A program made the translations under genes and the position numbers. Shown piece after piece: positions 1 to 9,200 of a stretch of 64,000 bases of DNA. The stretch's first letter is position 1; each line of letters begins with the position of its first letter. A model generated the notes under the pieces. It did no database searches. It was not told the origin of the DNA and was given only the letters and a program-made list of their open reading frames with translations. Origin of the DNA: Gemmatimonadota bacterium (lineage in GTDB: Bacteria > Latescibacterota > UBA2968 > UBA8231); the NCBI GenBank assembly GCA_018672475.1, contig JABHFS010000120.1:83664-147663 (forward strand), read 5' to 3'.

Positions 1-123
1 TGGGACAACTACTTGAGCAATGGCGCCACTAGCAGCCCCCTCCTCAATTAGCGATTCCAAGTAAGTCTTTACCTTGTTCTCGTGCCCTGAATACGTATGC
101 AGAGCATACCAGCGCTGAGCCAT
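1..123 (-). CDS. nusG: Transcription termination/antitermination protein NusG, 5' fragment
   Basis: The reverse strand from the ATG at 123 reads MAQRWYALHTYSGHENKVK, the conserved start of the NusG NGN domain (family knowledge); only 41 codons lie inside the window. NusG binds RNA polymerase and links it to Rho or the ribosome. It follows secE by 95 bp on the same strand, the near-universal secE-nusG order, which supports the identity. It is too short for the ORF track. The start is chosen because homology begins at this Met. Confidence 0.93.
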   Translation of the reverse strand, partial: MAQRWYALHTYSGHENKVKTYLESLIEEGAASGAIAQVVVP

Positions 124-218
124 GGCCCCAATTCCGGTGTTAGCTCCCGTCAAACTCGAACATAAAAAGAAGCGGCGAGTTAAGTACGCCGCCATCTTGC
201 TTTTATGCCCTACGGGAA

Positions 219-407
219 TTACTGCCCTAGAAGAATTCCCCAAATGAAGGAGATAATCAAATCGAACATACCAATGAAGACTGCAAAGACCGCAGAAAAA
301 GCCAACACAACACCTGTAGAACTGATTAGGTCCTCACGCGTTGGCCAACTGACTTTGGTAAACTCAGCCCGCACCTCTTTGACAAAACTAGTAAGTTTAT
401 CCCACAT
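219..407 (-). CDS. secE: Preprotein translocase subunit SecE
   Basis: This 62-aa protein has the short bacterial SecE form: an amphipathic N-terminal helix containing FTKVSWPTREDL, the family hallmark, followed by one membrane segment (about residues 33-57). SecE clamps SecY in the inner-membrane translocon. It sits between tRNA-Trp and nusG, the classical order. Length and motif fit the single-TM SecE of most bacteria. Confidence 0.95.
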   Translation of the reverse strand: MWDKLTSFVKEVRAEFTKVSWPTREDLISSTGVVLAFSAVFAVFIGMFDLIISFIWGILLGQ

Positions 408-430
408 CCCCTTACCCTAATGCAGAAGCC

Positions 431-506
431 TGGCAGGGCAGACAGGACTTGAACCTGCAACCGCCGGTTTTGGAGACCGGAGCTCTACCAATTGAGCTAC
501 TGCCCT
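431..506 (-). tRNA. tRNA-Trp (CCA anticodon)
   Basis: The reverse strand folds as a full cloverleaf: acceptor AGGGCAG/CTGCCCT, D arm with AGCTCAATTGGTAGAGC, anticodon stem CCGGT/ACCGG enclosing loop CTCCAAA (anticodon CCA), and T arm with GGTTCAAGTCC. The 3' CCA is encoded. It lies directly downstream of rpmG and upstream of secE, the standard bacterial position of this tRNA. Confidence 0.97.
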
Positions 507-510
507 ATGC

Positions 511-663
511 CTAGCGGGTTTCCTTGTGCGCCGTGTGCTTATGACAAAAACGACAATACTTTTTGTATTCGACACGGCCAGGTTGGTTCCGCCTGTTTTT
601 GGTTGTTGTATAGTTGCGCCGGCTGCAGATTTCACATTCCAGCGATATTTGATCTCTTGGCAT
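511..663 (-). CDS. rpmG: 50S ribosomal protein L33
   Basis: This 50-codon ORF is below the ORF-track cutoff. It starts at ATG 663 ([20 protein letters not shown]), runs through [19 protein letters not shown] and ends [10 protein letters not shown] before TAG. Two CxxC pairs (ECEIC and YCRFC) make it the zinc-binding C+ type of L33. Its place between tRNA-Thr and tRNA-Trp, just before secE-nusG, is the usual one. Four nucleotides separate its stop from the tRNA-Trp 5' end, so it is co-transcribed and the tRNA is processed out. The identification rests on translation by eye plus synteny. Confidence 0.93.
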   Translation of the reverse strand: MPRDQISLECEICSRRNYTTTKNRRNQPGRVEYKKYCRFCHKHTAHKETR

Positions 664-701
664 CGGAACTCGCCGAGTTTAAGTTGGAAGCGCTATAGAA
701 A

Positions 702-777
<76 letters not shown>

Positions 778-808
778 TGCAATTACATGAATTTTTACTT
801 ATTGTATA

Positions 809-885
809 TGGAGCGGGAAACGGGACTCGAACCCGCGACCCCGAGCTTGGAAGGCTCGCGCTCTAGCCAACTGAGCTATTCCCGC
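809..885 (-). tRNA. tRNA-Gly (TCC anticodon)
   Basis: Reverse-strand cloverleaf: acceptor GCGGGAA/TTCCCGC, D arm with GCTCAGTTGGCTAGAGC, anticodon loop CTTCCAA (anticodon TCC), T arm with GGGTTCGAGTCCC, and encoded CCA. It is the first gene of the tRNA-rpmG-secE-nusG transcript. Confidence 0.97.
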
Positions 886-914
886 CCTACGTCAACGGAC
901 CCTACGTCAACGGA
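885..914. repeat. Two perfect tandem copies of a 15-bp unit
   Basis: The unit ccctacgtcaacgga is present twice head-to-tail, abutting the 5' end of tRNA-Gly. On the minus strand each copy contains TTGACG. It lies between the predicted promoter and the mature tRNA, so it would be in the 5' leader removed by RNase P. Function is not evident. Confidence 0.8.
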
Positions 915-944
915 CCAAACACCCCCGTCACCCATAGACTAAAT

Positions 945-973
945 AAAGTAAGACTGCTTTTTCTAACTGTCAA
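945..973 (-). promoter_or_regulatory. Sigma-70-type promoter of the tRNA-Gly/secE-nusG operon
   Basis: The minus strand shows a perfect TTGACA (968-973), a 17-nt spacer and TACTTT (945-950; 3 of 6 to TATAAT). It is about 60 nt upstream of tRNA-Gly. The strong -35 and correct spacing support it; the -10 is weak. Confidence 0.55.
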
Positions 974-1137
974 GAGTGGTTGGAAACTAAGTAGCGACAC
1001 TGCTTAGGAAACATGCGATAAAAGAGTCTTAAGCAATGGTACATCCTAAACTCTCGCATATGAATCCCGCCTTCGCCACTGCCACTCCACTTGCAATAAT
1101 TCCACCACCCAAGGGAGCCTCTTCGAAGCTTTACCGC

Positions 1138-1545
1138 CTATGCACTGCGCCGTGCGGTCTCAACACTTGCTACTTTAGGTAGATAATACTCGCTCATATA
1201 ATGCTTCTTGCAATATCCCCGCGATGAATGTCTTCCATCGCAATCTACCAGCTTGCAACTGGTCCGACCATAAACCCGTTCGCGCTCAGGAGTGAGCCGG
1301 CCATAGCGGCGTACCTGCTGATAGTGGCGAAAGCAATATCCCTTTGCGACCTGCCCTTCGCCGCAAATACCAACCCGACAATCTCCACTGCGCTTGTGAT
1401 ATTCCCGCTCTGGCGTCAGGCGACCATGCCGTCTAACTTGCTGGTAGTGACGCGGACATAATCCAACAGTTCTCGCCTCTGCATCGCAATCTCCAGCTTC
1501 GCAGATCACCTGCCATTTACCTTTAATGATGTTTGGGCTGCCCAT
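1138..1545 (-). CDS. Triple Cys/His-repeat (zinc-finger-like) small protein, unknown function
   Basis: From ATG 1545 (MGSPNIIKGKW) this is a 135-aa protein made of three tandem units of about 41 aa, each C-x4-C-x9-C-x2-H. The first two units continue HYQQVRR(H/Y)GRLTPERE; the third is shorter. The invariant spacing suggests one zinc site per unit. Similar short Cys/His units occur in phage- and HNH-nuclease-associated proteins (family impression only), but no HNH catalytic core is present. The start is chosen over the 213-aa ORF because GGAGA sits 8 nt upstream and the repeats begin just after it; the extension is low complexity with no homology I can see. It is probably a nucleic-acid-binding accessory protein, and the function is unknown. 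Confidence 0.6.
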   Translation of the reverse strand: MGSPNIIKGKWQVICEAGDCDAEARTVGLCPRHYQQVRRHGRLTPEREYHKRSGDCRVGICGEGQVAKGYCFRHYQQVRRYGRLTPERERVYGRTSCKLVDCDGRHSSRGYCKKHYMSEYYLPKVASVETARRSA

Positions 1546-1722
1546 AAGACGAATTCTCCTTGAGATACACATCGATATTATTTCGTCTATATAACAAGCA
1601 ACTATTATGCCACTTAAACTATATTGGCAATGCTGTATTAAAACACCATCGATACAGGTGATAATCACCCAAACTGCGTCAAACCTCAACCACTTGTCGG
1701 ATTTTTTAGACCCACCACTTCT

Positions 1723-1830
1723 CAAATATGAGACGCGCCTGCCATTACACCGCCTACTGGATGTGGCAATTGCAGGCACAGGCTATTCTTACAGCTCCGT
1801 ATCAATTATGATACTCGTATCTCATATTTG
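1723..1830. repeat. Inverted repeat flanking an intergenic segment
   Basis: The 11-bp arms CAAATATGAGA (1723-1733) and TCTCATATTTG (1820-1830) are perfect complements about 86 bp apart. The distal arm overlaps the last codons of the sigma-54 activator. It could be a small non-autonomous element or chance. No T-tract is present, so it is not a convincing terminator. The rest of 1546-1801 shows nothing recognisable. Confidence 0.35.
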
Positions 1831-4216
1831 ATGCTTCGCGATTTAAATCAAATTGCTTTAGACGACGATAAAAAGTCGCGCGACTCATCCCCATTAAATT
1901 TGCCGCTTTTTGTATATCGCCCTCTCCGCCCCTTAATGCCTCTAAGTACAATTGGCGCTGGGCTTCGTCAGCTTGCTGTTGTGCCTGCTCGAAAGTGGTC
2001 ATTGCCCTATCGTTCCCGTCTATATCATTGATAAAGGCGTTCAGGTGTGGGGGTAAATCTTCCACGGTAATGGTCCGCCCTTGAACCAATGCCACTGCAT
2101 GCTCGACCGCATTTTCAAGTTCGCGCACATTTCCAGGCCAGTCGAACTGGCTCATCTTGTTTATGGTCGGCTCGTCGACCCCAACGACAACCTTTCCATT
2201 GCGTTCGGCAAAAATATGCACGAATCGCCGGATAAAGAGCGGAATATCCTCGCGACGTTCATTCAGAGCAGGTATCTCGATTGTAATCACATTAAGACGA
2301 TAGAGCAGATCGCGACGAAAACGTCCTTCCGCTACAGCTTGCGGCAGATCCCTATTCGTCGCTGCAATCAACCGGCAGTTGATGGGAATCGTGCGATCCC
2401 CACCGACTCGCACAATCGCCTTTTCCTGTAACACACGCAGCAATTTAACTTGTACATCTGCCGGCATCTCACCAATCTCATCGAGGAACAGGGTGCCACC
2501 GCTTGCCAGTTCAAACTTGCCCAATCGCCCTTTTTTACTCGCACCCGTAAATGCCCCTTCGACATAACCAAACAACTCGCTTTCGATCAAATCCCGCGGC
2601 AGGGCTGCACAATTGACAGCGAGAAAGGGGCCCTCGCTATAGGCACTCGCACTGTGAACAGCCTGGGCAAAAACCTCCTTGCCAGTTCCCGTCTCACCCT
2701 GGATAAGAATATTGGAGCTAGTACTGGCAGCAATACGGGCCAATTCGACCGTTTTATGCATGATGGCGCTCTGGCCAATAATATCTTCGAAGGAATACGT
2801 GCGCTGGACGCCGATCACCCGATTGACCAGACGGCCGACTTCACCCATTTCGCGAAAGGTCAACACCGCACCGGCAGCACCGGTCGTTCCTTCCATAATC
2901 GGCTGTAGGTTGGCCATCGCCGCCACCTTACCAGATGCCGTATTGAGCGTCACGACCCGATTGCTAAACTGCCCGCCCGTGTCCAACCATTCGCGCAACG
3001 GAGGTTTATCCTCGACCAGTTCGTCAATATGAATTTGGGGCGTCTTTTTGGCTTCTACACCTAATATCCTTAAACCGACAGTGTTGATCTCTTCGACAAA
3101 ACCATCACGATCAACTGCCAATAGTGCATCAGATATTGATTGTAGGAAGGCTTGTGAGCGACTGTAGAGCGCACGTAATTGACTGGCCTGATGTTTCTCT
3201 GTGCGCACTAATTCCTGCAACCGCCCCGTGAGGCGAATATCCTCGATTTCAGCCGCGATCTGACTCGATAAGGCAAAAAGCATATCCAAATCATCAATGC
3301 TAAAAAGACGCCGCTCCGTGCCCAAAGGGACAATCTTGTCGAAAAGCGTTAGCGTCCCAACAACCCGTTCTTCCAACACCAACGGCACGCACGCCAACGA
3401 TGACCCCATCGCCTGCGGATCACGGGACGCCCGGACGTCGTCAATCATGATCGGCTCACCCGATGCCGCCACATATTCGGCGATACGCTGCTCGTAAAGC
3501 AAATCGAAGGAGTTATCCGTTTCAGTCACAACCGTCGCCAATGCCAAGGTACCGTCTTCCACCAATAAACGTACAGCCGACCCTTTCGCCCGGAGAGCCT
3601 CAGCCGCCAAGGAGGCGATCAATTCTAACGACTCATCCAATCCCAAACCCGAGTTCATCGCCTGGCCCAACTCGTTTAAGGCCTGCAGCTCCCCCGTGCG
3701 GCGGTTCATATTCTCAAAAGTTTGTACCGCGCTGACCAACGTCCGGATACTACTACCAACTTCCCCTTCCAGCATCGCGATTTCCCCTGGAACAAAACAG
3801 CGGCCAGGTCTGCTTTGCAGGTTAAATACACCGGATAGATCTTCGCCATGACCAAAGGGGACGGCCACAACGCTATTGTCGGACGGTTCCTCACCGACAA
3901 GGAAAACCGCACGCGGATCCATCGCCATATGGGCGACCTGTATCGTCTTGTTATGAAAAACGGCCAAACCGGAAATACCCTGACCGACCCGCAGACGCCC
4001 CCCCTTCACCGCCCCCTGACCGACACAGGCCTCGAGTAAGAGTTTGTCGGAACGTGGTTCGAGTAGGAAAATCGCACAAAGATCCGCATCAAAGCACTCG
4101 GAAATCAAACCCGCCATCGCGCCCAAGCTCTCCGACAATGACCTGGGTTGGGCTATCAACTCAAGCGCAGCTGCCCAAAATTCAGCTCTTCCATTCAGCA
4201 TATCAGCACTGGCCAT
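1802..4216 (-). CDS. Sigma-54-dependent transcriptional activator (GAF-GAF-PAS-AAA+-HTH)
   Basis: An 804-aa enhancer-binding protein that would remodel RNA polymerase-sigma-54 by ATP hydrolysis. Order: GAF about 20-165, GAF about 185-335, PAS about 350-465, AAA+ about 480-715 with Walker A GETGTGKE, the sigma-54 loop GAFTGA and the sensor region FRRDLLYRLNV, then a Fis-type HTH (IQKAANLMGMSRATFYRRL). There is no receiver domain, so it probably senses a small ligand or redox signal. The ATG at 4216 is preferred over TTG 4228 because GAGA lies 6 nt upstream. It follows greA on the same strand with a terminator between them. Its target is unknown; the only clear sigma-54 promoter I see here precedes dnaK. 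Confidence 0.92.
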   Translation of the reverse strand: MASADMLNGRAEFWAAALELIAQPRSLSESLGAMAGLISECFDADLCAIFLLEPRSDKLLLEACVGQGAVKGGRLRVGQGISGLAVFHNKTIQVAHMAMDPRAVFLVGEEPSDNSVVAVPFGHGEDLSGVFNLQSRPGRCFVPGEIAMLEGEVGSSIRTLVSAVQTFENMNRRTGELQALNELGQAMNSGLGLDESLELIASLAAEALRAKGSAVRLLVEDGTLALATVVTETDNSFDLLYEQRIAEYVAASGEPIMIDDVRASRDPQAMGSSLACVPLVLEERVVGTLTLFDKIVPLGTERRLFSIDDLDMLFALSSQIAAEIEDIRLTGRLQELVRTEKHQASQLRALYSRSQAFLQSISDALLAVDRDGFVEEINTVGLRILGVEAKKTPQIHIDELVEDKPPLREWLDTGGQFSNRVVTLNTASGKVAAMANLQPIMEGTTGAAGAVLTFREMGEVGRLVNRVIGVQRTYSFEDIIGQSAIMHKTVELARIAASTSSNILIQGETGTGKEVFAQAVHSASAYSEGPFLAVNCAALPRDLIESELFGYVEGAFTGASKKGRLGKFELASGGTLFLDEIGEMPADVQVKLLRVLQEKAIVRVGGDRTIPINCRLIAATNRDLPQAVAEGRFRRDLLYRLNVITIEIPALNERREDIPLFIRRFVHIFAERNGKVVVGVDEPTINKMSQFDWPGNVRELENAVEHAVALVQGRTITVEDLPPHLNAFINDIDGNDRAMTTFEQAQQQADEAQRQLYLEALRGGEGDIQKAANLMGMSRATFYRRLKQFDLNREASNMRYEYHN

Positions 4217-4239
4217 ATTCGATCTCAACCGGAAATACG

Positions 4240-4274
4240 AAACTCCCGGAAAGGCTTGGCCTTTCCGGGAGTTT
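4240..4274 (-). terminator. Strong hairpin between greA and the sigma-54 activator gene
   Basis: A perfect 15-bp stem (AAACTCCCGGAAAGG and its complement) closes a 5-nt loop 21 nt after the greA stop. There is no long T-tract on the minus strand, only scattered Ts, so termination may be partial. The activator ATG is only 24 nt further on, so its expression may depend on readthrough or on a promoter overlapping the stem. Confidence 0.7.
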
Positions 4275-4295
4275 CATAGTGAACTGACAAATCTC

Positions 4296-4766
4296 TCAGC
4301 GCGTTATTTTAATTATCTTATAATGCAGTTGGCCGGCGGGTATTTGAATTTCAACCTCTTCCCCCTCTTCGTGCCCCAATAGCCCCTTCCCGATCGGCGA
4401 AACCGTCGAGATCTTCCCCTCTTCAAAATCCGCTTCTTCCGGTGCCACAAGTGTATAGGTGAGCTGGCGTGGATTCTTGAGGTCCTCCAATTCAACCGTA
4501 GCGCCGATATAGACTTTGTCTTCCGGAATCGACTCGTGCTCGAGCAAACGGGCGCGGCTCAGTGTATCTTCGAGTTTGTCGATGCGCCCCTCGATAAAAT
4601 GCAACCTTTCCTTTGCCGCTGCATACTCGGCATTTTCGGACAAATCGCCAAATTCCCGGGCAACCTTTAGGGACTTGCGAACCGTCGGCCGCTCGACCTC
4701 TTTGAGTTCTTTTAGTTCCCCCTGGAGCTTCTCGTAGCCGTCTCTCGAAAGATATACTTCACTCAT
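4296..4766 (-). CDS. greA: Transcription elongation factor GreA
   Basis: 156 aa from ATG 4766. GreA inserts its N-terminal coiled coil into the RNA polymerase secondary channel and stimulates transcript cleavage of backtracked complexes. Visible features are the coiled coil with the conserved tip GDLSENAEYAAAKERL (about residues 40-55), whose acidic residues are catalytic, and the C-terminal FKBP-like domain with SPIGKGLLG. The ORF-track start at TTG 4778 is rejected because GAGG lies 6 nt before the ATG and the family length of about 158 aa fits. Confidence 0.97.
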   Translation of the reverse strand: MSEVYLSRDGYEKLQGELKELKEVERPTVRKSLKVAREFGDLSENAEYAAAKERLHFIEGRIDKLEDTLSRARLLEHESIPEDKVYIGATVELEDLKNPRQLTYTLVAPEEADFEEGKISTVSPIGKGLLGHEEGEEVEIQIPAGQLHYKIIKITR

Positions 4767-4812
4767 TGCCAACCTCAAACGGAGAAGAATAAAGCGCTTA
4801 ACCTACAGAAAA

Positions 4813-4838
4813 AGCGGAAGCGACCAACCGCTTCCGCT
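4813..4838. repeat. Perfect 10-bp hairpin upstream of greA and sbcD
   Basis: AGCGGAAGCG and its exact complement enclose a 6-nt loop in the divergent greA/sbcD intergenic region. On the minus strand it would sit in the greA 5' leader; there is no adjacent T-run. It could be an operator or RNA structure. Confidence 0.45.
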
Positions 4839-4991
4839 ACCTAAACTCTACCTGCAATATACTACACTCAACTATTAGATGCAAGCATAACAACACCTGT
4901 GCAACCCTTTAGTAAATGGGGATTCCCCTAGTTCATCACTATCTTTATATTATAGCGGTCTCCCCCTCTTTAGCCTCTTCTTTCGCGAATT

Positions 4992-6263
4992 ATGGCACTA
5001 AACCTACTCCATTTCGCCGATCTCCATTTAGGCGTCGAAAACTACGGGCGTATAGACCCGGGTACCGGTCTGCATTCTCGAGTCCGGGATTTCGCCGCCA
5101 GTTTGGCAACCGCTTTTGACTTCGCAATCGAGGAAGAAATTGACCTCGTGCTATTCGCAGGTGACATGTACAAAACCTGCGATCCGACACCAACCCATCA
5201 ACGCGAATTCGCCCTGCAACTCCACCGCCTGCAAGAAGCGCGCATCCCGATTGTATTGATCGTGGGCAACCACGATGCCCCGGTCGCCTTCGGCAAAGCA
5301 ACCTCAATCGACATCTTCAGTGACTTGCAACTGGCCGGAACCCATGTAGTCCGCCGTCCGGAGATCCTGCGAGTAGAAACGGCGAATGGTCCAGTGCAAA
5401 TCGCAGGGCTGCCCTGGCCGACACGCAATATACTGCGCACCCATGACGAATACCGCGAACTACCGCAAGAAGAGATCACCGCGGCGATACAGGAAATCTG
5501 CGCTGCCCAGATCGACGAGTTCGCCCGCCAACTCGATCCAGCCGTGCCGGCCGTGCTCGCCGGCCATCTTGCGGCCGCCGACGCCGTATTCTCCGGTTCT
5601 GAACGCACCGCCATCATCGGCCACGACCCCATCCTGTTGACCAGTACACTCGCCAACCCATCCTACGATTACATAGCCCTGGGCCATATCCATAAATACC
5701 AAGACCTCAATAGGGGCCAGGATCCGCCCGTAGTCTATTCGGGTAGCCTGGAACGTATTGACTTCGGTGAGGAGAAGGAAGACAAGGGCTTCTGCCTAGT
5801 TCATATCGAGGACGCCCCAGATATGCCGAGGGGCCGCGCGACGACCTTTGAATTCGTCCCCGTCCCGGCCCGGCGTTTCACGACGATCCGCTTGCAGGTC
5901 GGCGAGGGCGAGGATGCCACCGAACGCATCGTCGCCGCCTGCGCCGATATCGACCTCACCAACGCGGTCGTCCGCGTCCTCTATGACCTGCCCGCAGGCT
6001 ATGCCGTTCCCATCGACTTGCAACAAGTGCGCCAAGCGCTAGCTGCAGCTTATCACATCGCCTCTATCCAACCCCAATTCGCAACGGTCGAACGCCAGCG
6101 ACGAGCGGAGATCACCGAGGACCTCGGACTCGGCGAGGCCCTTGACCGCTATATCGACAATAGCGCAGACTTGCAAGAGCACCGGCAGGAACTCAAGAAT
6201 TATGCGCTGCAACTCGAGCGCGAACTCGACCTCGGCGAGGCGACAGAGGCCAACGACGTATGA
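4992..6263 (+). CDS. sbcD: DNA repair exonuclease SbcD (Mre11 family)
   Basis: A 423-aa metallophosphoesterase that with SbcC forms the SbcCD/Mre11-Rad50 nuclease, which cleaves hairpins and processes blocked DNA ends. Phosphodiesterase motifs are in order: ADLHLG (about 8-13), AGDMYK (about 55), GNHD (about 92) and GHIHK (about 225). The last two carry metal-binding residues. The C-terminal 150 aa match the capping and SbcC-binding region, ending in a helical tail. The stop overlaps the sbcC start by 4 nt (ATGA), so the subunits are translationally coupled. Confidence 0.95.
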   Translation: MALNLLHFADLHLGVENYGRIDPGTGLHSRVRDFAASLATAFDFAIEEEIDLVLFAGDMYKTCDPTPTHQREFALQLHRLQEARIPIVLIVGNHDAPVAFGKATSIDIFSDLQLAGTHVVRRPEILRVETANGPVQIAGLPWPTRNILRTHDEYRELPQEEITAAIQEICAAQIDEFARQLDPAVPAVLAGHLAAADAVFSGSERTAIIGHDPILLTSTLANPSYDYIALGHIHKYQDLNRGQDPPVVYSGSLERIDFGEEKEDKGFCLVHIEDAPDMPRGRATTFEFVPVPARRFTTIRLQVGEGEDATERIVAACADIDLTNAVVRVLYDLPAGYAVPIDLQQVRQALAAAYHIASIQPQFATVERQRRAEITEDLGLGEALDRYIDNSADLQEHRQELKNYALQLERELDLGEATEANDV

Positions 6264-9200
6264 TCCCGCTCACCCTATCCCTGCGCAACTTCCTCAGCTA
6301 TGGAGAAGGAGTCCCCCCGCTCGACTTCACCCAGTTTCGCATCGCCTGCCTAACCGGCGACAATGGCCACGGAAAATCCGCGTTACTCGACGGGATCACC
6401 TATGCGCTCTGGGGCGAAGCGCGCAAACACCAGGGGGAACGCAAAGCCGACGAGGGCCTGTGCCGCATCGGCGCCAGCGAGATGCGGGTCGAATTCGATT
6501 TTTCCCTCGACGACGACCACTACCGGGTCATCCGCAGTTGGCGGCGGACCAAGCGGGGCATCCCGAACCTGGAGCTGCAGATATCGGATGGTGACCTCTT
6601 CCGCACCCTCAGCGAAGGCCAAGGCGTCGTCCGCACCCAGGGACGCATCAACCAGCTACTGGCCATGGACTACAACACTTTCGTCAACTCCGCCTTTATA
6701 GTTCAGGGTAGGGCCGACGAATTCACCCAGAAAAATGCCAGACAGCGCAAAGAAATCCTCGGTCAGATCCTCGGTTTGGGACGCTATGACCAACTGCAAA
6801 GCATGGCCCGTGTCCACTACCAGAAACACAACCAGCAAAGCATCAGCCACCGGAGCCGCCTCGCGGAACTCGACGCCGAATTGGCCGGACGCGACACGTA
6901 CGAAACCGAACTGCGAACAGCGAACGAGCGCTTGCAAACCCTCAACGGCACCCTTGCAGGGCTCGAGAAAACACAGAGCAAACTGGACGAACAACGCTTA
7001 CAACAAGCGCAAGTCCGACAGCAACTGGCCGAAATCGCCCGCGAGAAGGAACGCAGTAGCGAGCGGGCACAGCAAGTTGGCAAGGAACTCGAATACCTGC
7101 GAGACCAGCAACGCAAAGACCGCGAGATACTCGATGCCGCCGATGCCATCGAAAAGGATTTTGCGACGCACAACGCACTCCGCACCCAGGTCGGGCGCCT
7201 CGAACAAAAAGTGCAGGCCCGCGGCCAATTGAACACGCGGCACTCAGAATTACAAGAGTCCATCGGCCGAGCCCGTCGGGACGTGGAGAAAAGGCAGGAG
7301 AAATGGGCAGCCATACTCGTTGAAAGGCAACGACAACTCGATGAGTTAAAGACCCTGTTGGAACAGGAACAAACCATCGTCGTCCGCTACGCGCAATTCA
7401 AGGCAACCAACGAACAGGATCAAGCGCTTGAGCAAGGGCGCATCCGCCACGAAGCCCTGTTACACGAACGCAGCCAGCTCGAGCACGCGATATCTCTTGA
7501 GGAGCAAAACCGCAAGCACCAATTGCAGACACTGACATCGGACTTGGAAAAACTGCGGCGGGCGATACGCGAAGCCGGAGACCTCGAACGCAATAACCTG
7601 CGACTGAAGACGCGCCTAGTCGAATTGGAAGACAAGGTCGCCAAACGAGACGGCCTCAAAGAGGAAGGCAGCACCCTCAATACGCAAATTGCCGAACGCC
7701 GCCAGCAACTGCGCGCGGAGGAAGAAGGCCTGGCCAATGAACGACAGCAGGCCGCCGGACACTTAGACTCGGACGCCGCACAATGCCCTTTATGCGGAAG
7801 CTCACTCGATGAAGAACACCGCGCCCGGGTAGAAAACGAACTTGCCCAACGAGAAGAGAAACACAAGGAGCAGATCACCGAGCTGCAAAAAAACATCGCC
7901 GACCTCGAAGAGCAAGTGCATAAGATGAGGGAGCACTATCAGGCCCTTGAAGAGGAAACGGCCCCCCTGCAACAACTCCACCGGGATCTTGCCGAAGGAG
8001 CCGCCCGACAAAAACAACTGCAAGAACACAGCGTCGAAGAAGAATCGTTGGCAGCGCAAGTTGCGACCATTGAACGCGCGTTCGACGAAGGAACCTACAC
8101 CCTCGCCGAACGCGAACGCCTGCTGAAGTTAGCAGGAGAAATGGCGCAATTAGGCTATAGCGCACAAGAGCATTCTGCCCAGCGCGAAAAACTCGCCGAA
8201 TTGCGCCCCGTAGAGACCGAGCACCCCCGCCTGCAAGACGCGCGCGACCAGGCCGACCGCTTAGCCAGGGAGCAGATCGAAGCCCAGGAGAAACGGGACC
8301 TCGCCGCCAGCTACCTCGCCGAATCTCGTTATGCCCAGGAAGAACAAGAGCAGTTGCGGGATATAGACCGGCAGATCGCCACTCTCGGTTACGACGAAAC
8401 CGAGCACCGGCAACTGCGCCTACAACTCGACGACCTGCTCGACAGCGTGACGAAGTTCGAACGCCTGCAAAATGCCCAGCGCCGCCGGGATTCGATCAAC
8501 GAATCGCTCGCTCGTTATGAAGGCGAAGCCACGACGCTCGCACAGCAACTAAGGGAAACCGAGCAAAGCGAGCAGGAATTGAGTAAACGCGATAGCGAGC
8601 TGGTGGACATCGATAAAAAACTGGAGGAAAACCAGTCCCAACTCGAAAGGCTCCGCAAGGAAAGGGATGAACTACTGCAACAGCAAGGGGCCCTAAAGAC
8701 ACTGTGCGCCCGCGGTGTCGAGTGGGCTCGAGAACGCGATAAACTGCGGGAAGAGCTCAAAGACGTCCAGCAACAGATCTGGATCTATCAACGGCTCGAT
8801 GAGGCCTTCGGTAAAGACGGGATCCAGGCGCTGATCATCGAAAACGCGGTGCCGCAAATCGAGAAAGAGGCCAACGCCATTCTCTCGCAATTGACCGACA
8901 ACCGTATCCAAATCTCCTTTGAGTCGCTGCGCGACCTTAAAAAGGGCGGCACCCGCGAAACCCTTGATGTCAAGATCTCCGACGAGATCGGCGAGCGCTC
9001 CTACCATCTCTACTCGGGTGGCGAAGCATTCCGCACCGATTTCGCCCTGCGCATCGCGCTTTCCAAGGTCCTGGCCATGCGCTCGGGCACCCGCCTTCGC
9101 ACCCTCTTTATCGACGAAGGTTTTGGCACCCAGGACCAACAAGGCCTCGAACAACTCGTCGAGGCGATCCAAATTATCAGCCGCAATTTCGACAAAGTCC

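Noticed and set aside
417-635. 72-aa minus ORF across tRNA-Trp
   Set aside because: It is a frame shadow running through the tRNA and the real rpmG; rpmG in another frame has clear L33 motifs.
1546-1779. 78-residue N-terminal extension of the Cys/His-repeat protein
   Set aside because: No ribosome-binding site or homology; the internal ATG has GGAGA at good spacing.
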